Assembly (NCBI RefSeq): GCF_900115435.1
Contig: NZ_FOWK01000001.1
Coordinates: forward strand, 1-64,000
From: Prevotella sp. tf2-5
Lineage (GTDB): Bacteria > Bacteroidota > Bacteroidia > Bacteroidales > Bacteroidaceae
DNA length: 64,000 nucleotides
Direction of reading: 5' to 3'
The notes under the pieces are model-generated. The model saw only the letters and a list, made by a program, of their open reading frames with translations. It was not told the DNA's origin and ran no database searches. Positions 1 to 6,556 of the stretch are shown here, one piece after another; the first letter of the stretch is position 1; each line of letters opens with the position of its first letter. Both the position numbers and the translations under genes were made by a program.

Positions 1-281
1 TCAATTCAAATCGTCACCGTCAATTTCTCGCTCTAAAACTCTATATTTAAATAACTTACAAACATCTCCGCTAATTTTTAGTGGACACTAGTGATATTTT
101 ATTATCTTTGTAGGCAGAAACTTAAAACAAATATAAAATTAATGTTCCAAACACTTACATCCCCAAGTGGATAATGCGATCATCGACAAGGGCACTTACT
201 AGAGCAAGAACCTCCCAACGCTTACCTCATAAAGAAACATCCCTATGAGCATATGAAAAGGAGTGAAACGCTCACCTGTCC
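1..281. other. Intergenic stretch with an orphan promoter box and no gene
   Basis: No open frame of convincing quality is seen. A TATCTTTG box at 103-110 fits the Bacteroidota -7 consensus and points rightward into a short frame broken by stops, so it may be the promoter of a lost gene. Around 266-288 the bottom strand carries a short motif (aacactagggac followed by a C/T-rich end) that is also found at 1437-1465, beside the transposase stump. It may therefore be the edge of a deletion or insertion scar. Function is not known. Confidence 0.4.
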
Positions 282-971
282 CTAGTGTTCCTCAGATTCC
301 AAAACTTTGTCTATGAGTAAGAAAAATGGAACAGGGTCATCTTTCAGTTTGTCCTTATGGATGGATTTGATATATTTCTTGATGATAGAATAGTTCTGAA
401 ACTCATCACATAGTGTCGCTCTGCGTTTTTCAGTTAGTTTTTTCCCTTTTCTAAATAATGCTTTAGCATACTGCATATCTGGTGTCTTATATAAGTAGAA
501 ATCACCTAAAAACAAGTCCCATGCCTCATAGATAGTGACATTTTTGCTTTGATAAAGCACATAGCACATACTGGGATAACCGTATTCCATAGGAGTTTCG
601 TTGCCATAGTAATAATATACTGGAACAGCGTGGCTAATCAACACCTTATCTGGTTCAGTATCATACCATATATACATACTGTCTATGTCTTTAGTGGCAT
701 GTGTTCTGTTTTTACTGAATAAACCATCCAGATTGTTCAACACAACAGTTTCATCATAGACACATACGGTACTATGCCCATTCCTGATATATCCACTATC
801 TGTAGTTCCGTCTTTCAACCAAACCTTGGCTTGCCAGAAGTTCTTTATGACTTTCTCCTTTTGTGCAAATGTACCAATAGACATCATAATAGCGAGTACA
901 AAGACTATCAATTTTAGCTGCCTGAAATTAGCTATTTTACAGGCGCCTTCAAATACTTTTGTTAGTTTCAT
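282..971 (-). CDS. Secreted protein of unknown function
   Basis: The 229-residue product has a basic N-terminus, a hydrophobic segment at about residues 19-34 (LKLIVFVLAIMMSIG) and a likely signal-peptidase site after TFAQ, so it should leave the cytoplasm. The rest is rich in Tyr and Lys and has no motif I recognise. The segment WLKDGTTDSGYI looks like the start of a beta-sandwich seen in many small secreted Bacteroidota proteins, but this is only an impression. A TAAATTTG box on the bottom strand at 980-987 gives it a promoter of its own with a very short leader. It stands alone next to transposon debris. Confidence 0.65.
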   Translation of the reverse strand: MKLTKVFEGACKIANFRQLKLIVFVLAIMMSIGTFAQKEKVIKNFWQAKVWLKDGTTDSGYIRNGHSTVCVYDETVVLNNLDGLFSKNRTHATKDIDSMYIWYDTEPDKVLISHAVPVYYYYGNETPMEYGYPSMCYVLYQSKNVTIYEAWDLFLGDFYLYKTPDMQYAKALFRKGKKLTEKRRATLCDEFQNYSIIKKYIKSIHKDKLKDDPVPFFLLIDKVLESEEH

Positions 972-979
972 CTATAATC

Positions 980-987
980 CAAATTTA
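980..987 (-). promoter_or_regulatory. -7 box for the 229-residue secreted protein
   Basis: TAAATTTG on the bottom strand matches the TAnnTTTG core used by the primary sigma factor of Bacteroidota. It lies 9 bases before the ATG, so the transcript would be almost leaderless. Confidence 0.5.
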
Positions 988-1129
988 AAATGTACCTAAA
1001 ATCCGCAGCATTTTAGTTTAACATTCTTTATAAGTACCTGAGCAACAAAAAGTTGCCCAGGATTTGGCCATGTCAGATTTTTCACTTACCTTAGTGCTGC
1101 AAATCAAGACAAGCAAAATCATCAATGAC

Positions 1130-1440
1130 ATGGCAAAGGTAAGCATAAAATCTGAGAAAATCACTCCTTTTGGAGGAATATTTCATGTGAGAGAGTTTTT
1201 CCCCGGTACGTCGGCCCCGTTATCGACGAAGTGTTGGGTCTCTGGTGCACGTCATACGGCTATCAGTACAGCGAGATCGCGGGTTCGCTGTCAAGCGTCT
1301 ACTTCTGTGGCGGTGACTGCGTTGAGGACGTGACGAGTCACTTGATGCCCCATCTCTCGCTTCATCCCACTTTGCGCACATGCAGCTCAGACACCATCTT
1401 GAGGGGGATTTCGGAACTGGCTACTGTTAACACGACCAGA
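1130..1440 (+). pseudogene. IS1380-family transposase, N-terminal remnant with frameshift
   Basis: From the ATG at 1130 the frame reads MAKVSIKSEKITPFGGIF, the typical start of IS1380-family transposases of Bacteroidota. Near 1200-1207 the reading moves to another frame. There the family signature continues: VIDEVLGLWCTSYGYQYSEI, then VYFCGGDCVEDVTSH and LHPTLRTCSSDTILR. Similarity stops after ELATVNT at about 1425-1430, so roughly 100 residues of an expected 430 or so remain. The DDE catalytic part is gone. An inverted repeat around 1036-1062 (CCTGAGCAAC and GTTGCCCAGG) may be part of the original left end. The frameshift plus the truncation make this a dead copy. Confidence 0.8.
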
Positions 1441-1446
1441 ACACTA

Positions 1447-1464
1447 GGGACTGGTCCCTGTCTC
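1447..1464. repeat. 18-bp motif shared with 2303-2320
   Basis: The 18 bases gggactggtccctgtctc recur at 2303-2320 with one mismatch. A related form lies in inverted orientation near 266-288. The copies sit exactly at the edges of broken genes, so they may be scar sequences or a small repetitive element. Confidence 0.5.
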
Positions 1465-1528
1465 GTATTGCTCTATACGTATAAAATTTGATTTATATAG
1501 TTTTGAGTCCGCATAATCTGTGAAGGTT

Positions 1529-1601
1529 GTGCGGATTTTTAATGTTTTTAACTCAAATTCCATGGGGATGAGACAAATATGAAAGGAATTGAGAAAAATT
1601 T
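1529..1601. repeat. 73-bp direct repeat, copy 1, left of the ORF6N gene
   Basis: This stretch, from gtgcggattt to gagaaaaattt, matches 2221-2293 over 73 bases with about four differences, no gaps, and in the same orientation. The two copies enclose the ORF6N gene and nothing else. Confidence 0.85.
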
Positions 1602-1626
1602 GAAAATTTGTCTCCCTTTTGTTTCG

Positions 1627-1634
1627 TAACTTTG
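1627..1634 (+). promoter_or_regulatory. -7 box of the ORF6N gene
   Basis: TAACTTTG followed by CAGG is a strong Bacteroidota -7 element. The expected start of transcription falls only a few bases before the ATG at 1643. This rules out the upstream TTG codon at 1619 as the start and implies a nearly leaderless mRNA. Confidence 0.7.
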
Positions 1635-1642
1635 CAGGCGTT

Positions 1643-2215
1643 ATGGAACACAATGTAGAGTCAATACGGAACAAGATTTATGAGATTCGGGGGCAGCGTG
1701 TGATGCTGGATCGCGACCTAGCGGAGTTGTATGGAGTAACAACTGGTAATCTGAACAAAGCAGTAAAGAGAAATATCAGAAGATTCCCACCTGACTTCAT
1801 GTTCCAGCTTACTAAAGAAGAGTTTTATGAACTAAATAGAAATTTGATATTCCAAAATGGAATTTCAAGTTGGGGAGGGACCCGTAAACTTCCTTATGCT
1901 TTTACACAACCTGGATTAGCAATGCTATCTGGTGTGCTGAACAGCGACATTGCTATAGATGCAAATATCAAAATCATGCGTGTCTTTGTCTCTTTCTATA
2001 GTGTCCCAACTTTAACAATATCTTCAGAACGCATCACAAAGATAGAGAATGAGATCAAACGCATCAAGCAGGACATGGAGGATATCCTTGCCGACCAGAA
2101 CGACATCAACGAGTCGACCCGTGCCCAGCTGGATGCCATCAGTGAGGCACTGGCGGAGTTGCAGCCCAGGGACCCGAAACCACGGAGGCGCATCGGATTT
2201 GTGCAGGATGAGTGA
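1643..2215 (+). CDS. ORF6N-domain DNA-binding protein
   Basis: The 190-residue product has an N-terminal ORF6N domain (about residues 1-90), marked by IRGQRVMLDRDLAELYGV, then NIRRFPPDFMFQLTKEE, then LPYAFTQPGLAMLSGVL. The C-terminal third is a predicted coiled coil (about residues 120-175). ORF6N and KilA-N domains occur in phage regulators and antirepressors and in many solitary chromosomal genes of Bacteroidota; the target here is not known. The start is set at 1643 by the promoter at 1627-1634. The gene lies precisely between two 73-bp direct repeats, beside an IS stump and the tail of a lost gene, which suggests a small mobile or rearranged unit. Confidence 0.85.
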   Translation: MEHNVESIRNKIYEIRGQRVMLDRDLAELYGVTTGNLNKAVKRNIRRFPPDFMFQLTKEEFYELNRNLIFQNGISSWGGTRKLPYAFTQPGLAMLSGVLNSDIAIDANIKIMRVFVSFYSVPTLTISSERITKIENEIKRIKQDMEDILADQNDINESTRAQLDAISEALAELQPRDPKPRRRIGFVQDE

Positions 2216-2220
2216 TAGCT

Positions 2221-2293
2221 GTGCGGATTTTAAATGTTTTTAACTAAAAATCCATGGGGATGAGACAAATATGAAAGGAATTGAGACAAATTT
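2221..2293. repeat. 73-bp direct repeat, copy 2, right of the ORF6N gene
   Basis: Second copy of the repeat at 1529-1601. It begins five bases after the ORF6N stop codon, so the repeated unit is the gene plus one repeat (about 690 bp). Confidence 0.85.
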
Positions 2294-2320
2294 AGACACT
2301 CAGGGACTGGTACCTGTCTC

Positions 2321-2419
2321 ACTGGGGATGACACCCAGAGCGGTGGAGATTCTACTCAGACTGGCGGTGGAGATGATAATGGCGGTAAGCCTAACCAGGG
2401 AGGTTCGGAAGAGCCGTAA
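2321..2419 (+). pseudogene. C-terminal tail of a lost Gly/Asp-rich protein, possibly HU-family
   Basis: In one frame these bases read TGDDTQSGGDSTQTGGGDDN followed by GGKPNQGGSEEP and a stop. Low-complexity Gly/Asp/Ser tails ending in acidic residues are typical of the C-terminal extensions of HU-like DNA-binding proteins in Prevotella and Bacteroides. A matching terminator follows directly. No body of such a protein precedes it: upstream lies the 73-bp repeat and an 18-bp motif, so the gene was probably cut by a deletion. The HU assignment is a guess from composition only. Confidence 0.4.
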
Positions 2420-2443
2420 GCAAGCGTGGGGTATTAAACTAGA

Positions 2444-2480
2444 AAAGCGTTCTGGAAATTGAACTCCAGGACGCTTTATT
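2444..2480. terminator. Bidirectional hairpin terminator
   Basis: The arms aaagcgttctgga (2444-2456) and tccaggacgcttt (2465-2477) pair with one mismatch. T-rich sequence follows on both strands. It ends the truncated gene on the left and the AraC-type gene coming from the right. Confidence 0.7.
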
Positions 2481-3147
2481 GTTGGTGGATAGTAGAGCTT
2501 TGATTGTTCTTGAATAGTTTAATCATGCTATTGCGGTATTCGGCAGGCGTGACACCCAGGGCGAACTTGAAGGCGCTGTTGAAGACATCTACGCCAATAA
2601 AGCCACATTCCTTGGCGATGGTTTCGATTTCTTCATGCGGATGCTCAATGATGAGTCGTGCACCGTATTCAGCTCGTAGGGAGTTGATATAATCAAACGT
2701 TCTGTCAGGATCCTTATAGCGAGGCACCAGATTGCAGAATGTCTCACGACTGACTCCCATAAACTTAATCAGGGCATCTTGGTCGAAAGTAGGATCCGTA
2801 TAAGGTCTCTCCTTATTGATACGCGCATCCATCATCACAAAGAAGTTCTGCTCCCCATCCTTCTTAAGCGGCAGGGCCTCTTTTGTCTTCTTCAACTTGT
2901 ACTTCAATATCGCCTCCTGTTCGTCGAGCGACAGAGCCCCGTCGCCTACTATGGCGCGGTAGTCGTCCAAAGCCGTGAGAATGCGTCGGAGCTGTTCGTT
3001 TCGCTGACTGATAATCCTGTTATAACGTATACTGTAGCATCCCATCACGACAAGTACTATCACGACGAGAATCAGTAACACGATTATTAGGTTAGCACCT
3101 GCCAACGTGTATCCGTGGGCGAAGCAAATAATACCTCTCTCTATCAT
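2476..3147 (-). CDS. Membrane-anchored AraC-type helix-turn-helix protein
   Basis: The 223-residue product begins with a single membrane segment (about residues 19-40, LIIVLLILVVIVLVVMG). A basic/coiled-coil linker follows (about 45-95), then an AraC-like pair of helix-turn-helix motifs (about 120-210). The second recognition region is visible in IETIAKECGFIGVDVFNSAF and GVTPAEYRNS. A DNA-binding domain tethered directly to the inner membrane by its N-terminus is found in several Prevotella regulators, where signal input comes through the membrane or from a partner. There is no periplasmic sensor domain here, so the signal is unknown. It is separated from the murF-alr gene by 111 bases. Confidence 0.8.
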   Translation of the reverse strand: MIERGIICFAHGYTLAGANLIIVLLILVVIVLVVMGCYSIRYNRIISQRNEQLRRILTALDDYRAIVGDGALSLDEQEAILKYKLKKTKEALPLKKDGEQNFFVMMDARINKERPYTDPTFDQDALIKFMGVSRETFCNLVPRYKDPDRTFDYINSLRAEYGARLIIEHPHEEIETIAKECGFIGVDVFNSAFKFALGVTPAEYRNSMIKLFKNNQSSTIHQQ

Positions 3148-3224
3148 ATTAATTTATTTAGTGTATGCGATGCGGTTATTATATATACCTCGGCAAGACG
3201 ACCTGCCAAGACAACAGGTCCATA

Positions 3225-3260
3225 AAGAAGAGGATGTGCCTATTTTGACACACCCTCTTT
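3225..3260 (-). terminator. Terminator of the yfhO-fkp-GSCFA-murF/alr operon
   Basis: The arms aagaggatgtg (about 3228-3238) and cacaccctctt (3249-3260) form an 11-bp stem with one mismatch around a short AT loop. On the bottom strand a short T-rich run follows. It starts at the stop codon of murF-alr. Confidence 0.6.
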
Positions 3261-5739
3261 AGTCCTGGTAATACACTTTCTTCACACGGTTGCTGACACT
3301 CGTCATCACCTCATAAGGGATGGTGTCGAGGACATCGGAGAGGACGGTGACGGGCAGATGCTCTCCGAAGATCTCCACGCTGTCACCCTCTTTGCAGTCG
3401 ATATCCGTCACGTCAATCATAGCGACATCCATACAGATATTACCCACATAAGGGGCTTTCTGTCCGTTTACCAGACAGTAGCACTTGCCGCGTCCCAAGT
3501 GACGGTTGAGTCCGTCGGCATAACCGATAGGAATAGCGGCGATCACACTGTCGCGGGTCAGGACACCCTTCCGGCTATAGCCTACCGTCTCCTCCTTAGG
3601 CACATGACGTAACTGGAGGATGGTGGTCTTCAGCGTTGAGACGGTATGCAGCATGCGGTTGTCACGAGGATCCACGCCATAGAGACCGAGTCCTAAGCGA
3701 CACATATCCATCTGTCGCTCGGGGAAATGCTCGATGGCAGCGGAGTTATCCATGTGACGGAGTATCTTATGCGAGAAGGCAGCCTGCAGTTTCTTGCTTG
3801 CCACATCGAATTTCTCAAACTGCATCGTGGAGAAGTTGTCGAAGTCATCACTGTCGGACCCCACGAAATGGGAGAATACCGAACGAGGGATGATGGCATT
3901 CTGGTGTTTCAGGCGTACGATGACCTCATCGATGTCTTTCTCGGGGTCGAAGCCCAGACGGTGCATACCCGTATCCAGTTTGATATGGACGGGCCATCCC
4001 GTGATACCCTCCTTCTCTGCCGCACGAATCAGAGCATCCATCAGTCGGAAGGAATAGACCTCCGGTTCCAGGTCATAGTCGAACATCGTCTTGAAGGCGG
4101 TCATCTCCGGATTCATAATCATGATATTCTGGGTGATGCCATTCCGACGGAGCGTCACACCCTCGTCAGCGACAGCCACGGCGAGGTAGTCGACCCGATG
4201 GTCCTGCAACGTCTTAGCCACCTCCACAGCACCAGCACCGTAGGCATCCGCCTTCACCATGCAGACCAGTTTGGTCTCTGGCTTCAGGAACGAGCGGTAG
4301 AAATTCAGGTTATCCACCACTGCATTGAGGTTAACCTCCAATATCGTCTCATGAACTTTCTGTTCCAAGAGCTCCGTCAAGTGGTCGAAACCGAAGACAC
4401 GGGCACCTTTCAGGAGAATCACCTCATCATGCAGATGATGGAACAGGTCACTCCCCACAAACTGGTCGACACCAGGGAAGAATGCCTTATCCGCAATACT
4501 GATGACCTCCGCATGACGCTGGATAGCGGTACCAATACCTATCAGACGGTCAACACCCCGTTTCTGACAGAGGTCGCTGACTTCCCGGTAAAGCTCCGTC
4601 TTGTCCATACCCATCTGCTGGATATCACTGAGTATCAACGTACGGTGACGTCCCTGATATTCAGGACGGCGGTTCATGAAGTCGAGGGCGATGTCCAACG
4701 AGTTGATATCAGAGTTATACGAGTCGTTGATCAACGTGCAACCATGCTGTCCCTCCTTTACCTCCAAACGCATGGCGACAGGTTCCAGCTGTGCCATACG
4801 GGCATCAAGGTCCTCTGGTGTCACCCCTAGATAAAGGGCGGTGGCAGCACAGGCAAAGGAACATTTTATAGAAGCCTCATCGATAAACGGGAGGTGATAG
4901 GTAGCACTCGTGCCTTTATAAGTATAGGAAATACTAGACGTACTAGAAGAACTGGAGATATTAGAAATATAGAATGGTGCCGACGGGTTCTCACGGCTCC
5001 ATCCTATCTTCTCACCCTTATAGCCGGAGCGACGGATGCAACGACTGATGACGTCATTGTCACTGTCATAGGCAATGACTTTCGCTCCATGGAAGAGTTG
5101 CAGTTTCTCCATACATTTCTCCTCCATCGAGCGGAAATTCTTCTGATGGGCACTGCCCAGGGATGTCAGCACGCCAATAGTAGGCTGTATGATGTCATGC
5201 AGCGACTGCATCTCACCTGGCTCACTGATACCTGCCTCGAAGACACCCGCCTCTGTCTGTTCGTTCAGCAGCCATACCGACAAGGGCACACCGATCTGTG
5301 AGTTATAACTACGGGGAGAGCGCGTCACCACCATCTGTGGCGACAGGATCTGGTAAAGCCACTCCTTCACCATCGTCTTACCATTCGAGCCGGTAATACC
5401 CACCACGGGAATGTCAAACTCATCACGATGTCGCTCTGCTAATCGCTGCAATGCCTCCAATGGAGAGGGTACCACCAGGAAGTTGGCATCCACAAATTGA
5501 GAATTGAGAACTGAGAATTGAGAATTGTTCTCCACGACAAAGTTACGAACTCCACGGCGATAGAGGTCGTCAATATAACGATGCCCGTCATTACGCTGGG
5601 AACGAAGGGCAAAGAACAAGGTCTCCTCAGGGAAACACAAAGAACGACTATCCGTCAACAGCCATCCTATCTTAGCATCGGTATGTCCGATGCGACGCGC
5701 TCCAATGAGCGTCGTAATCTTTTCTATTGTGTAAATCAT
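3259..5739 (-). CDS. Bifunctional UDP-MurNAc-tripeptide:D-Ala-D-Ala ligase / alanine racemase
   Basis: The 826-residue fusion joins MurF (about 1-455) to a PLP-dependent alanine racemase (about 465-826), a known arrangement in Bacteroidota. The MurF ATP loop is GITGSNGKTMVKEW. The racemase PLP lysine is in VCMVKADAYGAG (Lys496). Near the C-terminus are GYSRKGVLT and VGNICMDVAMIDV of the racemase active site. The enzyme would make D-alanine and, with free D-Ala-D-Ala ligase, complete the peptidoglycan precursor in the cytoplasm. It overlaps the GSCFA gene by 4 bases (ATGA). In MurF, the stretch NSQFSVLNSQF is encoded by a 7-bp tandem repeat (5504-5527) and looks like an in-frame insertion in a surface loop. 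Confidence 0.95.
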   Translation of the reverse strand: MIYTIEKITTLIGARRIGHTDAKIGWLLTDSRSLCFPEETLFFALRSQRNDGHRYIDDLYRRGVRNFVVENNSQFSVLNSQFVDANFLVVPSPLEALQRLAERHRDEFDIPVVGITGSNGKTMVKEWLYQILSPQMVVTRSPRSYNSQIGVPLSVWLLNEQTEAGVFEAGISEPGEMQSLHDIIQPTIGVLTSLGSAHQKNFRSMEEKCMEKLQLFHGAKVIAYDSDNDVISRCIRRSGYKGEKIGWSRENPSAPFYISNISSSSSTSSISYTYKGTSATYHLPFIDEASIKCSFACAATALYLGVTPEDLDARMAQLEPVAMRLEVKEGQHGCTLINDSYNSDINSLDIALDFMNRRPEYQGRHRTLILSDIQQMGMDKTELYREVSDLCQKRGVDRLIGIGTAIQRHAEVISIADKAFFPGVDQFVGSDLFHHLHDEVILLKGARVFGFDHLTELLEQKVHETILEVNLNAVVDNLNFYRSFLKPETKLVCMVKADAYGAGAVEVAKTLQDHRVDYLAVAVADEGVTLRRNGITQNIMIMNPEMTAFKTMFDYDLEPEVYSFRLMDALIRAAEKEGITGWPVHIKLDTGMHRLGFDPEKDIDEVIVRLKHQNAIIPRSVFSHFVGSDSDDFDNFSTMQFEKFDVASKKLQAAFSHKILRHMDNSAAIEHFPERQMDMCRLGLGLYGVDPRDNRMLHTVSTLKTTILQLRHVPKEETVGYSRKGVLTRDSVIAAIPIGYADGLNRHLGRGKCYCLVNGQKAPYVGNICMDVAMIDVTDIDCKEGDSVEIFGEHLPVTVLSDVLDTIPYEVMTSVSNRVKKVYYQD
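5504..5527. repeat. Heptamer tandem repeat inside murF-alr
   Basis: About four to five units of a 7-bp sequence (aattgag, with one aactgag variant) lie in the coding frame and encode NSQFSVLNSQF. Similar 7-bp tracts stand at 11671-11698, 25209-25236 and within folK. Confidence 0.7.
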
Positions 5740-6548
5740 AGTACAAAATTACTATATTTTTTCCGTAGGTCTTCTACTTTTAACATAGTTTTATCCATAA
5801 ATGCTTTGTATTCCTCCGAATCAGGGTGGAAAGGTTTGTGGTGCAATGCCTGTTTGACAGGCTGCCACTCCTGAAGGAAACCCTTGGCGGATGGCGAGAA
5901 ACAGGCTTCCACGAGCCGCTCCCAGATATAATCCACAGTCTGTTCTGAGGGATGGAGCATATCTGCGGCATAGAAACGGTAGTCACGTAACTCATCGTTC
6001 ACGATCTCATAGGCAGGGAAGTAATAGATGGATGATGGATGATGTAAGATGTCTGATGTCAGGTGAGAGACAGCAAGTAACAACGTCGCCTTCGACAACT
6101 GACTCTCATGATAACCGTATTTACGATAACGGATCGGACTGACGGTCACGACGATTTGCACATCTGGACGACGCTCTCTTAGGATATCAATGGTTTTCCG
6201 CAGGTAGTCCGCACACTTCTCCACCGTCAGTATCTCTTCCTGAAACAAGGCAGCAGATCGCTTCTCACAATTATCCACAATCTCACCTGTCTCTTTCAGA
6301 CGATAGACGTGATTGGTACCTAATGTCAGGAAGACGATACGGGGACACCCCTGGTACCGCTCGATGGTATGAAGGATGGAGGCGGGATTGTACATCACAC
6401 CAAAAGGATTGACTGTGGCATGGAACTTCTCGTCCTTGAAACGCTGTCCGATACTGTCGGCGAAACAAGAACCCACTAACAGTATTTCCTCACAAGGCTC
6501 TATCTGAAACGCCAGCTTGGGAATGTCAACAATAGTCCTGAACTCCAT
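5736..6548 (-). CDS. GSCFA-domain protein (SGNH-hydrolase-like)
   Basis: The 270-residue product starts with the family-defining motif LLVGSCFADSIGQRF (about residues 23-37). Further blocks characteristic of the GSCFA family follow: GVMYNPASILHTI, FLTLGTNHVYR and ADMLHPSEQTVDYIWERL. The family resembles SGNH/GDSL esterases in the Ser-containing first block and in a late Asp-x-x-His (ADMLHPS). No signal peptide is present, so it should be cytoplasmic. Its substrate is not established. It lies between fkp (8-base gap) and murF-alr (4-base overlap), so it is translated as part of the same operon, perhaps for cell-envelope or glycan metabolism. Confidence 0.85.
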   Translation of the reverse strand: MEFRTIVDIPKLAFQIEPCEEILLVGSCFADSIGQRFKDEKFHATVNPFGVMYNPASILHTIERYQGCPRIVFLTLGTNHVYRLKETGEIVDNCEKRSAALFQEEILTVEKCADYLRKTIDILRERRPDVQIVVTVSPIRYRKYGYHESQLSKATLLLAVSHLTSDILHHPSSIYYFPAYEIVNDELRDYRFYAADMLHPSEQTVDYIWERLVEACFSPSAKGFLQEWQPVKQALHHKPFHPDSEEYKAFMDKTMLKVEDLRKKYSNFVL

Positions 6549-6556
6549 ACCTCACA

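Noticed and set aside
3727..4830. Long open frame on the top strand (367 codons)
   Set aside because: It lies antisense to the alanine racemase part of murF-alr, whose motifs are intact. The frame is open only because of the codon composition of the real gene.
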